Of a stretch of DNA of 64,000 bases, positions 12,040 through 22,095 are shown in pieces. The position numbers were made by a program, and so were the translations under genes. Origin of the DNA: Delphinus delphis (Eukaryota > Chordata > Mammalia > Artiodactyla > Delphinidae). The stretch lies in the NCBI RefSeq assembly GCF_949987515.2, contig NC_082684.1, positions 48,574,006-48,638,005 of the forward strand, written 5' to 3'. The notes under the pieces were generated by a model that searched no databases, had not been told where the DNA came from, and saw only the letters and a list, made by a program, of their open reading frames with translations. The stretch's first letter is position 1. Each line of letters opens with the position of its first letter.

Positions 12040-12900
12040 ATCTTTTATAGTAAATTGAGTACATTTGTATATGTTTGTTGGCAATTTAGCTTTCTTCATT
12101 TTTGAAATGTCTGTTCATATCCTTCTCCCAGTTTTAACTGGGATGTTGATATTTTTCATATTTATTTGTAAGTGCATTTTATAACTAAAGATATTAACCC
12201 TTTGTGTCTCACGTACATTGCAAGAGTTTTTCTAGATTTGTTTAACTTTCTTTAGAGTGTCTTCTTCTGTACCAGTGGTCAAATACGTCAGTTATCCTTT
12301 TGGGTTTCCAACATTGGTGCCATTCTAGGAAGGCCCTTCTTCACTCTAAGATTATAAGACTGCTCTACGTTTAACATAGTACATTTTATTATTTCTTTTT
12401 TTACATTTCAGATTTTAGTCCACCTCCTTTTTTTTTTAATGTGAGAAAGTAATCTAACTTTACTTTTTCTCACATTTTTTAGTGAATTGCTCCAATGCCC
12501 TTTTTCCAATTTTAAATATTACTGATTCAAAATGAAAGCACTGGCGAAGTTTCATTAAGAGCACAGAGCTGGGGGGCAGAGAGGTCTGGATTTGCTCGCT
12601 GAGTGCCAGCTCTGCCTCTTCCCTGATGTTGTGAGGTTTTGATGGAGACAGTTTATGTGTGGCACTGGCACCCAAGGGGAATTTACTAATGTCATCATGT
12701 TGGGCACCTTTATGGCTTAGTAGTGGTAGCACTAATGGATTTTTTTTTCTTTTTTGGACTCTCTTTTATTCTGTTGATCTCTTTGCCGGGATTGTAGTGC
12801 TTTAATCTTTTGTAGTTTGTTAGAGTATTTTATTATCTAATAGGCAAAATCCCTTCTGTGGACTTTAACTTTTTGTAAATAATTTTAAACATCTTTTTTA
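12040..12900 (-). repeat. Ancient L1 remnant
   Basis: Reverse-oriented L1 text: 'aaatgtctgttcatatccttctcccagtttt', 'taactaaagatattaaccctttgtgtc', 'gcaagagtttttctag', 'ggtttccaacattggtgccattctaggaaggcccttcttcactctaagattata'. Indels prevent any long frame. The edges, especially the right one beyond 12420, are uncertain. Confidence 0.5.
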
Positions 12901-13599
12901 TTGCACATATAACAGTGCTTTTCATTGCTTCCCTTTTCTTGTCATTAGTTATTATAAAAGCATCTTAATGTTTTTTAGTATTTTGAGATTTACTACTTAG
13001 GATTTTAGTATTCAGAATGTAATTCTAATTCAGAATTTTAAGAAAATATTGCAGACAATGGATTTCAAAGAAAAAGTTGAATGGTTTAGGGTTACTAGGA
13101 TTGGCTTGATGTATCATGAAGAAGAAATTAACTTGTTATTTTCCATTGCGTCTGAGAACCAAATGAGGAAATAGGCTTAAATTGCAACATGGGTTTCAGT
13201 TAAACAAAAACAAAGAATTAAAAAAAGAAAATGTAAGTCTGGCTAGGGAGTGAAGCATACTTTCAAAGAAAATGATAAATGCTCTTCTGGGATTTGGGAC
13301 ATCTGGTTCTCTCTTATTTCTCTCTAGAATCTTGTCCTGTGGAGGGGAAGGGAATGAATTCCTGCTGATTGCTTAAGGGGCTTTCTAACTTTAGGATTAC
13401 ATGAATGTTAACCTTTAATGCAAGCTATCCCGCATTTTGGGGACTTTCCATGCATGTCAGGAACCAAAGTGCCACCATTCTCAGCAGAGAGTCTAGTTCA
13501 ATCCTAGTTTTGCACAATAATGTACATATCTTAAAACACTTATTTTTCTTTGTTTTAATCAATTTCTCTTGACTTGTCATTAGAATTTCAAGCATACTG
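12901..13599. other. Unassigned non-coding sequence
   Basis: A/T-rich and without recognised features. Confidence 0.4.
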
Positions 13600-13811
13600 C
13601 TGAATCATTATCTCTCTCTCTTTTTTTAAAGTCTTTATTGAATTTGTTACAATATTTCTTCTTCTTTTTTTTTTTTTATGTTTTGGTTTTTTGGCCACAA
13701 GGCATGTGAGATCTTAGCTCCCCGAACAGGGATCGAACCCGCACCACCTACATTGGAAGGTGAAGTCTTAACCACTGGACCTCCAGGGAAGTCCCCTGAG
13801 TCATTATCTCT
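13600..13811 (-). mobile_element. Bov-tA/CHR-like tRNA-derived SINE
   Basis: The reverse-oriented element has a 3' body 'agtctttattgaatttgttacaatatttcttc' at the left and a tRNA-like head ending 'ccagggaagtcccc' at the right. Its B-box is GGTTCGATCCC (reverse strand, about 13729-13739). Target duplication CTGAATCATTATCTCT at 13600-13615 matches 13796-13811 with one mismatch. This tail type is shared with ruminants, so it is older than the short CHR copies. Confidence 0.85.
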
Positions 13812-15019
13812 TAAAACATGTCTCTTCCCTTGTTTATTTTCTGCACATGCGCGGTGGGACAGGAAGCAGCAGGAAACGATCCCTCACTGACTACTGTCAT
13901 TCAGTGCTCTGCAACTTCTTCTGCTGCATGGTTTATTTATTTTTTTAATTCACACACACACTCACTTTATTAATGCTCTGCCCAGTCTAAAGCACATTAC
14001 TGATGCTGCTTTACATTTGAGGAAATAGCGAAATATCACCAGTGAGCTGGAAACAGAGAAATAATGGAGACTTAGGGCATTGCAGTTTCCAGAAATGTCT
14101 TAGTTTTCCAGTAACTTCATTGCTTTGGATTAACATCAATCAACCAAATATTTCTAGAGTTAGTCTTATAGTGGGTGTTGTGTGAGATTCAAAAGAAGTA
14201 TTTATTTATTTAGTTATTCATTCATCATTTAGCAAATGTTTATTGAGAGCCACCTGACAGGTGCTGGGGATCTACTGGAAAGAAATTACACATAAAGGTT
14301 TCAGTCCAGCCAGGTTGGCAGATGTAAGTGTTATGAGTGCTATGAAAAAAAGAAAAGCAGTCAAATTTATTTATTCAACATACCTTTCTTGACCCACCTC
14401 TGCTTCGTGCAAAGCACTAATGTTACATACATTGGGAAGTGGATCAGCAGAGGCTTCCTGTGAGAGGAGTTGAGCTGCCAGCTGAAATGCAGGGACTTTC
14501 TGAAGTCGTAGGTGAATGAGTTGCCTTTGTAGTGTGTGAACCAGATGTCACCAGGGAAGCACTGGCAGAAATTTCCCTCCTGTCTTCCTACTGCCTGCCA
14601 CCCTGAGAGCCGCACTTCACATGGACTGCCATTTCAAGGGAAGCAGCAGGAGCAACTATGGAAGCCACCTGAAGCTGGCAGGTGGAGAGGTCATCAGAAG
14701 AACCTGCAGTGGCTGTGGAGGGAAAAGGAGGCAGAGAGAGAAATCCTGCCAGCCACGGAAGGTTCTGAACAGGCCCAGGTGAGGGTCTCTATAGGTCTCT
14801 ATAGCCATGTTCCTGCTCTGTGCTCTGAAAATGGGAATTTCGATATCTTTTCCAACTTAGGTCTAAACCCTAAATCACATCAAGAACCGTGCCTTCCCTC
14901 CCCTCAACCAACCATTCATTCCAGCAGCCATCAAATCAATCAGCCAAAACCTCACATTTCTCACATTGGCTGGCCTTTCTCGTCGAGCTCTTCCTCTATT
15001 TCTTTCCCCTTCTGGATGG
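13812..15019. other. Mostly unassigned; L2-like patch at 14205-14290
   Basis: An L2-type motif occurs at about 14215-14275 ('tcattcatcatttagcaaatgtttattgagagccacctgacaggtgctgggg'). The rest is unassigned. A 205-codon open frame beginning at 14536 runs into the MER20 element and is not accepted as a gene. Confidence 0.45.
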
Positions 15020-15185
15020 TTTCCAACCTTGGACGCACATTGGAATTATCTGGGGGGTACTTGAAAATACTGATGCTTGACTTCCATCCCAGAATTTCTG
15101 ACTTAGATGGTCTGAAATATGGCCTGGGCATCATGATTTTTAAAAGCTCCTGAAGTAACTATAATGTACTAACAAAGTTGAGATT
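15020..15185 (+). repeat. MER20 hAT DNA transposon fragment
   Basis: 'ggtttccaaccttggacgcacattggaattatctggggggtacttgaaaatactgatgc', then 'cagaatttctgacttagatggtctg' and 'ggcctgggcatcatgatttttaaaagctcc' follow the MER20 consensus closely. Confidence 0.8.
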
Positions 15186-15303
15186 CGTTAGTTTAAAAAA
15201 TAATGTGATCGGTGCACCATCTAATTCACCAAAAGAAAGAGAGCACTGCTAATCATGTTCATGTGTTTGTTGGGAAAAAAAAAAAAATCACAAGCTTAAA
15301 TTA

Positions 15304-15673
15304 GAACCATAGGGTCTTTTTTTGTTTTTCTAAATTAATTAATTTATTAAGTTCTGGCTACATTGGGTCTTCTTTGCTGCGCACAGGCTTTCTCTAGTTG
15401 CGGCGAGCAGGGGCTACTGTTCGTTGTGGTGTGCGGGCTTCTCGTTGCAGTGGCTTCTCTTGTTGCGAAGCACGGGTTCTAGGCATGCGGGCTTCAGTAG
15501 TTGTGTGGCTCACAGGCTCTAGAGTGCAGGCTCAATCGTTGTGACACACGGGCTTAGTTGCTCTGCGGCATGTGGGATCTTCCCGGACCAGGGCTGCAAC
15601 CTGTGTCCCCGGCCTTGGCAGGCAGATTCTTAACCACTGCACCACCAGGGAAGCCCCTGAACCATAGGGTCTT
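15304..15673 (-). mobile_element. CHR-type SINE, long form, with perfect target duplication
   Basis: A ~340-bp tRNA-derived SINE in reverse orientation. The tail is an 'ttttttgtttttctaaattaattaatttatta' block and the head ends 'accaccagggaagcccc'. The 15-bp duplication GAACCATAGGGTCTT occurs at 15304-15318 and again at 15659-15673. The long form differs from the short form by extra sequence between the head and the A-tail. Confidence 0.93.
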
Positions 15674-15719
15674 AAATAGACATTTGGTTTAGGACTGTTG
15701 TCTATAAAGAGTTTCCAGG

Positions 15720-16360
15720 GAAGAAGATGAAGATGGCAGCGGCTGGGGGTTGGTCCTGGGAGACTGAGGGCTGCAGAGGACAGGCTGAAATGTGGTGTCG
15801 TTGGGAGCACAGACAAGCCTCCCACATTATAAAGGACGTGCTCCCAGGGCCCTATCCCAAGACCTCAGAAGAATGGGCAGCCGCAGCCACGAAGTATAAT
15901 ACGCGGGTGGAAGATTATGAGCCCTGGCTGATGATGGCGTGGGGTATGGTGAGGGATCCATGGTGTGTCTGGGACCACCCAGACCTGAGGTTGAACCAAG
16001 TCACTGGGACCTGGACGTGTACATCAGGAACTGTGTGCACATGTCCCCCATGCCTGCTTCTTGGAATCTCGTGTGTAAGCAGCTCTTCAACTTCGTGGCC
16101 TTCATGTGGTTCATGTTTTGGGTGGAGGAGAATTACCCCACCCACCAGCCCATGCGTGGAGCCAAAGCAGCATCCTTATACTAATCTGCACCTGGAAGGG
16201 GTCCATGATCCCACCAAAGAGCCTGAGCTGGTGGTTTACTATGAGATCTGGGGAGGCTTTGTGCACCCTAAGTAACTCCCTCATCCTTAGAGATTGAACC
16301 TTAATGAAATCCCTAATGAAACAGTGGTGTGGAAGGAAAAAAGAAAAGAAAAAGAATGAA
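15720..16360 (+). pseudogene. NDUFB8: NDUFB8 processed pseudogene
   Basis: The parent gene encodes an accessory subunit of mitochondrial complex I. The copy is intronless. From about 15820 it reads the family sequence ASHIIKDVLPGPYPKT, then a run containing KYNTRVEDYEPW. After about 15930 the family frame shifts: 'DPWCVWDHPDLRLN' is in the first frame, 'HWDLDVYIRN' and 'NFVAFMWFMFWV' lie in another, and 'HPYTNLHLEG', 'KEPELVVYYEI' return to the first. Several indels therefore disrupt it. Relative to the normal C-terminus (…YEI then stop), the stop codon is TGG at 16249-16251, so the frame reads through to 16275. The 3'UTR ('aaccttaatgaaatccctaatgaaac') and a degenerate A-rich tail (about 16333-16360) mark an mRNA origin. 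The N-terminal ~30 codons are poorly matched. Confidence 0.9.
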
Positions 16361-16447
16361 AGAGGTTCTAATCCAACTGTGGAGTTGTCTTGTAGAAACA
16401 AATCAAGAAGGAGGCCGTACAGTGTTAAGTCTGTGGTGGTGTCATCG

Positions 16448-16765
16448 ACAGAGTGTTTTTGTCCCCCTTGAATTCATATGTTGAAATCCTAACTCCCAAT
16501 GTAATGGTAAAAGGAGGTGGGGCCTTTAGGGGGTAACTAGGTCATGAGGGTGGAGGCCTCATGAATGGGATTAGTGCCATTATGAAGAGACCCCTAAGAG
16601 CTGTCTCTCCCTCTTTCTGCCATATGAGGATACAATGAGAAGATGGCAGCCTGAAACCCAGAAAAGAACTCTCACCAGTATCCATTTGGTTTCAGTATCT
16701 GCTTATTGTTTAAGCCATCCGGTCTGTAACACTTTTATTTTAGCAGCCCAAGCTGACTAAGACAT
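16448..16765 (+). repeat. MLT1-type MaLR LTR
   Basis: The typical MLT1/MST sequence is visible in order: 'gtttttgtcccccttgaattcatatgttgaaatcctaactcccaatgtaatgg', 'ggaggtggggcctttagggggtaactaggtcatgagggtgg', 'gggattagtgcc', 'tgccatatgagga', and 'gcagcccaagctgactaagaca' at the end. It starts just downstream of the NDUFB8 copy. Confidence 0.88.
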
Positions 16766-18370
16766 GTTGTGACAATTAATCAAGGAAGCTGGCATAAGGT
16801 AAGGCAAAGAGTTGTAAACAAGCATTATCTTGTTGGATTTATCAGGAGAGGGCTTGCCCAGGGTTTTATGAGAAATTTTATATGATTTAATCATTTCCTT
16901 CATTTGGGCATGTGAACAAATATAGCTTAATGCATTGACCAGTGACAGATAGTCCTATGAGGAGTTGATGGCCTTCTTCAGATAGCTGAAGGGTTGTGTC
17001 ATAGAATGAAAATTAAATTTATTGTTTGGAGCCAGAGGGAAGAATGAGGATCAAAAAGGAAATGCTACATGGGAGCATATTTACATTCAATATGAGGGGA
17101 GAGATGTTATCTTTTCAAAATGCTGCCAAGTAGTGAAATGGGCAGCCCCAAGAGGTAGAGACATTCTTGACTCACGAAATATTCAAAGATTGCAAAATCT
17201 TTTATTGGTTATTCTGTTTGTGAGAAATGTGTATATGTTAGAGAGATGGTAGGAAGAGTCATGACCTCCACACGTCAATGTGATGTGAATGCTCCTGTTT
17301 AAACACGTACATATGTGTAACACATATTTAACAGTGTAGAACTTAGATTTTTCTTTATTAAAAAAATAAAACCTGAAATGAGAAAAGAGAATGCAGCCAA
17401 GGTTGAGGCTTGGATCCTATGAAAGTCAGGACATGGGTAAGGGTCTTTCTTCACATCTCTATTCCTTACACTGCTTAGTGTCACTTAGGAAAAGTGGCCT
17501 AGGATAGGGTTGGCAATCTACCATGTACATACAGAGGAGGGGCTTGGGTCAGCCATCAAAAGACTGAGATAAAGTGCAGTGTGAACTTGATGTTCTCTAA
17601 CCTTTCTGTAGGGTTCTCCTGCCTTGCATGAACCCTATTCCTTGACCCTCGAATCTCCAAACTATCATGTTGCCTTTCTACTGTCCAAAGCTGACCCCTA
17701 CCTTCAGGGTGTCTGCTGCAGAATGCCGTCTGTCTCATGCCTGTAACTCAGTCCCTCCCCCTCCAATCTCCTCTCCAAACTTTCCAGTCTGTTCAATCTC
17801 CAAAGATAATCATCTGAGAAAGTTATATCAATATTAGTGTTTTGAATGGCCACTGGCTCACCTATCCTTAGGAAGCAAGAATGTAAGTGGAGGTAATGTA
17901 AGTGGAGGGATATGTGTGGTGGATTTGGAGGGTAGAGGTTGTGTGTGGACCTGGGCAGAACCTTTTTCTTGTCCTCAGTCCTAGGGCCAGGCAACCTGGA
18001 AGCCCATTTGCAAGACTGCCAAATTTTGATTTGATTTATAGGTATAGAGATAAAAAAGTGCTACCCTTCTTAGACAAGGATTTCTTTCTTTTACAAAACC
18101 GGGCGTGTTATAGACATCGTTCCTCTGTTATATCAGGAATAATTTCTATGAATAATAACTATGAAAAAATTCCCATAAACAGTTCAGTTTTAGCTTGGAA
18201 GAGAAAGTAAAAATGGCACATCTTCAAAGCAGCAGAAGAAATAGTTGCATAGTTTCATAGAAAGGACATCATCTGTTTCCTGTAATGAACACCACTCTTG
18301 CAACACCTATGGGGCTTAGGGCTTCTCTTAAGAATTTTATTTCAGTGGAATGCCATAAAAGGATGAAACT
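16766..18370. other. Unassigned non-coding sequence
   Basis: No recognised gene or repeat over about 1.6 kb; open frames are short and unsupported. Confidence 0.45.
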
Positions 18371-18716
18371 GGGAGCTTTTTAAAAATGTTTAAATTTTAT
18401 TTTGGCTGCATTGGGTCTTCGTTGCTGCACGCAGGCTTTCTCTAGTTGCAGTGAGCGGGGCTACTCTTCATTGCGGTGTGCGGGCTTCTCATTGTGGTGG
18501 CTTCTCTTGTTGCGGAGCACAGGCTCTAGGTGCGCGGGCTTCAGTAGTTGTGGCTCGCGGGCTCTAGAGCACAGGCTCAGTAGTTGTGGCGCACGGGCTT
18601 AGTTGCTCCACGGCGTGCGGGATCTTCCCGGACCAGGGCTCGAAGCTGTGTCCGCTGCATTGGCAGGTGGATTCTTAACCACTGCGCCACCAGGGAAGTT
18701 CCCAGGAGCTTTTTTC
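18371..18716 (-). mobile_element. CHR-type SINE, long form
   Basis: Reverse-oriented long-form copy. The A-tail side is 'ttttaaaaatgtttaaattttattttggc'; the head ends 'ccaccagggaagttccc'. A target duplication of about 10 bp, GGAGCTTTTT, lies at 18372-18381 and 18705-18714. An internal direct repeat of 'tagttgtggc' segments is typical of this form. Confidence 0.88.
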
Positions 18717-18777
18717 TTAAGAAAAAAATAGCAATAGATTTTCTTCTGTCTGGGAAGATTTTTTGAATCATTTTCCC

Positions 18778-18788
18778 CCTGGTTTTTA
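18778..18788. repeat. Target-site duplication, left copy, of the TLE5 retrocopy
   Basis: CCTGGTTTTTA here is repeated exactly at 20887-20897. Read on the retrocopy strand this is TAAAAACCAGG preceded by TT at the 5' side, matching the L1 endonuclease TT|AAAA preference. Confidence 0.8.
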
Positions 18789-19840
18789 TTTTTATTTTAT
18801 TTACTTATTTATTTATTTAGAGCATCCTCATCTTTATTCGGGAAGGGGAGAAAGGGAATTCTGGGTTGTCACCCACCCTACCCTGCTCTGGGGGCTAAGC
18901 TTGCTGTCCCCAGCCCCTGTTTCTTTCGTGGGTGAGGGGGGAGGACCAGGTGGGCATGGGCATCGTGAACTAGTGGAGGCTGAGTGGGCGGGAGGGGGAG
19001 ATGTGGGACGGCCAGGGCGGGGAGGGGCAGCTAGCATTGTGTTTGCATGCAGTGTCAGGGTGGGAGGCCAGCTGTGCCCGGAGGGGCCGGCAGGAGGACT
19101 GTCAGTTACACGTGTGTGAATCGGGGAAGTGCAGGTGGTGTTGGACCTCTTGAGGTTCTGCTCCCTTCTGAACTGGCCTCCCACTTGCACCTCCAGGCCT
19201 CAGCTTGCCTAATCTGTGGTATGAGCAGGTATTCACCCTTTGAGGCTGAAGGAGAGGAAGAGGGAGGCAGGGAGTCGGGGGCAGGAGCAAAGCCAGCGGG
19301 TAGCACACAAGCAGGGTGAGGGCCCCAGCAGGCGGCTACCATAAATACGACCAGAGTTTAGCCAATCCCGAGCTATAATGTGTCTTGAGCTGAACCTTCC
19401 TCTCTCTCTGTGTCCGACGCCCCTTTGTACTCCATCCTCCACATCCCAGCCACCCACTAATCCAGCTTCTCGCCATCATCCTCCTGGTGGGTGTCGCTAT
19501 CATGCCCGTTCTTGTATTCCTTGGAGAGGTGGGCCGAGGAACCCAGCACAGAGAGCGAGAGGAGGCAGGTGTCTGCGCTAGCTGCCAGCAGCGAAGGGGG
19601 CTGCAGCCTCCCAGGCAGTGGGGTCAGGGGCTGGGCCAGAGTCCGCAGCTGGGACAGTTGGTGGGCTTGGAGCTGCTGTCGGCTGATGGGGTTCAGCTCA
19701 GGAGCAGCGCCCTTCTTGGCCCTCTGCTCTTGAGGAATGTAGGGCCGGACCTAGGCACGTATCCCATTCAGCCTCTTGAAGATTTCAGCCTGCTTGTGCG
19801 TCTTCATGTTCAAGCTGTAGGACATTTCGTAGTACGTCAC

Positions 19841-20535
19841 TGTCGACTTTAAAAAAAAAAAAAAAATGGGGCTTCCCTGGTGGCGCAGTGGTTGGGAGTC
19901 CGCCTGCCGATACAGGGCACACGGGTTCGTGCCCCGGTCCGGGAAGATCCCACATGCCGCGGAGCGGCTGGGCCCGTGAGCCATGGACGCTGAGCCTGCG
20001 CGTCCGGAGCCTATACTCCGCAACGGGAGAGGCCACAACGGTGAGAGGCCCGCTGGACAACGTGAGAGTTGCGAGTTAAGTTTTATCTGGAGCAAAATGA
20101 GGACTGCTGCCCGGAAGACAGCATCACAGAGAGCTCTGAGAAACTGCTTCAGAGAGGCAGGCGGGAAGGTCAGTATACATGTGATTTTGGTGAAGGGGAT
20201 ACAGGCAATCAAGCACATATTTCTGCAGAAGGTTGCTGCTAGTCTCGTGAAGGTTACTGCTACTCACAAGGAGCAGTTGTCACCGTGAAGGATTTTAGTG
20301 CTTTTCTAAATACGAGGAGATACAGGATCTGGGCCCGTAAAATTGTCTCCTGAAAATATCTAACTATCTGAAGGCCTGTTCTGCCAGTTTTTCCCAGAGC
20401 GCCCAGTGCCTCATTTCTGCTCTCCACCTGAACTCCTTTCAGGGGGTGTTGAAAGTCAGCAGCTGCAGCAGCGCATGATTTAATCCTTGTAGGGGTCGAT
20501 GGCAACTGCCAATGGAAAATGCCAGTTTGTAGTTG
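19841..20535 (+). mobile_element. Retroviral-type LTR inserted into the TLE5 retrocopy
   Basis: The insertion starts TGTCGACTTT and contains 'gagagttgcgagttaagttttatctggagcaaaatgaggac' and 'gacagcatcacagagagctctgagaaactgcttc', a sequence I recognise as a mammalian LTR family (ERVL-like; subfamily uncertain). ACGTCAC occurs on both sides (19834-19840 and 20536-20542). This is consistent with a short retroviral integrase duplication. TLE5 coding sequence is continuous when the segment is removed. No internal viral genes are present, so it is a solo LTR. Confidence 0.7.
19867..20062 (+). mobile_element. CHR-type SINE (short form) inside the LTR, tail missing
   Basis: The head 'ggggcttccctggtggcgcag' starts at about 19867 and the body is typical through 'gccacaacggtgagaggcccg'. 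It then joins LTR sequence without the usual 'accgc' and A-tail. A 16-bp A-run (19851-19866) instead precedes the head. The LTR text resumes 'gacaacgtgagagttgcgag'. Confidence 0.85.
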
Positions 20536-20897
20536 ACGTCACATAATGACTCTGCATCTCCAGCTTCTCGCTGGCCTGCCTGTCACATTTGAGTTTCAGA
20601 CTGTGGTACTGAGCTTGCAGCAGCTGAAACTCGTCTTTGATATGGTGGCGGGACTCTGGGGTGGTGAATTTGAGTTGCTGGGTTAGGTGCGATGAGCCGG
20701 ATGCCTGCTTTGTGGAAACACCTTGTTAGTCGCGGTGGGGGGCGCGGAATGCTTCCCAGCCGTGCGCCCAGGCTAGGACTGCTCGTGGCGCCAGGTGGCT
20801 GGGCCTTTGTCCAGGAGCGACAGATCCGCAGCTCCTGGGGCCGCCGCCGCAGCCTCCCGGCGCCTGGCCTCACCCGCTTCCTGCTTCCTGGTTTTTA

Positions 20898-21529
20898 AAT
20901 TCTGTCTTTTACATGTCTTATCCAAATTTTGTCAATCAGACTTCTCTCCCTCCCCGAAGAGCAGAAATAGGTCTTTTCTGTGTGGAGGTGTTTTTTTTTT
21001 TCTTCCATTGGGGATCAACTCTCAAGACAGGATGTGGGTAAGAATAGCAAACGTCTGAGAAAGCGAGCTGCAATATATTTTATTTCCCCCCGCCATAATC
21101 AAGGACTAGCAGTCAAACACAAGTTAAAATTTCCTTCTCCTCAACGCTGTGAACCTCACTTCTAGAAATTCTTCTGGGAAATTTTATCTGGTTGACAACT
21201 GGAAGAATAACGCAACACACATGTTCACACACATACATGTTCATACACACACACAGCCTAGCTCTCCCTTTGGCCTCACTTTTGCTTTCACAGGCATTTA
21301 TGACCAGTTTGAAAGGGGACTTATAGTGAGGTGGCAATGTCCTAAAATCTCATTGTTTGAGGAGCATGGCCCCCAGTAAGAGTTACCGCCTGAAGTCGCA
21401 TGTTTCCCTTGTGTTGTGTTCCTGGGTTGGCCAAGCCACAGAGACTGGGCGGGAAAACGACCCATTGGCATATAGGTAGGCAAGTTCACTCCTGATTATG
21501 TAGAATAGATCAGGGCTATCTTTCATGTA
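20898..21529. other. Unassigned; CA-rich microsatellite at 21218-21258
   Basis: An interrupted (CA)n tract with 'acatgttcacacacatacatgttcatacacacacacag' is the only structured sequence seen. Confidence 0.5.
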
Positions 21530-21760
21530 TTTATGAATTTATGAATCACTGGGAATCCTATTAACGTATAGATTAGAATTCAGTGAACTTCTGGAATAGG
21601 GCCCAAGAGCCTGCATTTCGATGTGTTTGCAGGGGGAGAGGTGAGCTCCTCTCCTTCTCCTCCAGCCATCTTGAGCTCCTCCCCATGGAGTCTGCATTTC
21701 TAACAAGTTCCCAGGTGATGCAGATGCTGGTGCTCTGTGGCACAGAAGAGCACCTCTCCC
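21530..21760 (+). repeat. MER5A-like hAT DNA transposon
   Basis: 'tgaatcactgggaatcctattaacg' followed by 'ggagtctgcatttctaacaagttcccaggtgatgcagatgctggtgctctgtgg' fits MER5A. The middle (about 21610-21680) does not and may be an insertion. Confidence 0.6.
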
Positions 21761-21845
21761 TGACCTTCTCTTCTCTACCTTCCCATCAGAAAATTTTAGA
21801 ACTGGAAGGGATCTTGAACATCTTGTTGAATTACTCCTAAAATAC

Positions 21846-21975
21846 TGGCCTATGGAGTGGTCTCATCTGAACCACTGGGGGAGTTTTAAAAACCTAGACT
21901 CCCAGAAGTTCTGATTCAGTCCCAGGCATCTGTATTCTTTCAAAGCTTCCCAGATCAACTGGAGGTGAAAAAAGG
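21846..21975 (+). repeat. MER20 hAT DNA transposon
   Basis: 'gggggagttttaaaaacctagactcccagaagttctgattcagtcccaggcatctgtattctttcaaagcttcccag' matches the MER20/MER5 group core. Confidence 0.65.
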
Positions 21976-21994
21976 CTTTGAACTATTAACTGTC

Positions 21995-22095
21995 TCCTTT
22001 TATAAATAAGGAAACAGGTTGTGAGTGATTATGTGACTTGCCCAATAAGACCTAGTTAGTGACAGCAATGGGACCAGAACTTAGAGACCCTTTCC
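21995..22095 (-). repeat. MIR SINE fragment
   Basis: The reverse complement of the MIR core is visible: 'ataaggaaacaggttgtgagtgattatgtgacttgcccaataagacctagttagtgacagcaatgggaccagaactta'. Confidence 0.7.

Larger units (their letters stand above)
19457..20721 (-). pseudogene. TLE5: TLE5 retrocopy coding region (two blocks)
   Basis: The coding blocks are 20721-20543 and 19840-19457, about 563 bp together, against roughly 590 bp for the intact family member. The missing bases are mostly in the region corresponding to the end of the Q domain ('RPYIPQEQRAKKGAAPELN' replaces a longer stretch). Start codon loss, a premature stop at the end of 'KRLNGIRA' and the LTR insertion each rule out a full product. 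Confidence 0.88.
18789..20886 (-). pseudogene. TLE5: TLE5 (AES) processed pseudogene, split by later insertions
   Basis: The parent gene encodes a short Groucho/TLE-family co-repressor made of the Q (tetramerisation) and GP domains. On the minus strand a GC-rich 5'UTR (about 20886-20722) leads to the start site, which is GTG rather than ATG (20721-20719). [16 protein letters not shown], then [20 protein letters not shown] follow to 20543. After the insertion at 19841-20535 the coding sequence resumes with YYEMSYSLNMKTHKQAEIFK, then QQLQAHQLSQLRTLAQPLT and SKEYKNGHDSDTHQEDD, ending EKLD-stop at 19457. A stop after 'NGIRA', several indels and a shortened Q-domain tail disable it. A 3'UTR of about 630 bp with AATAAA (reverse, 18833-18838) ends in an A-rich tail (about 18789-18820). 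The copy has no introns. Flanking AAAAACCAGG duplications support L1-mediated insertion. Confidence 0.93.

Noticed and set aside
14536..15153. 205-codon open frame on the + strand, with a CAG|GTGAGG donor-like sequence near 14776
   Set aside because: Its last third is MER20 transposon sequence, the protein resembles no family I know, composition is not gene-like, and no acceptor or further exon could be supported.
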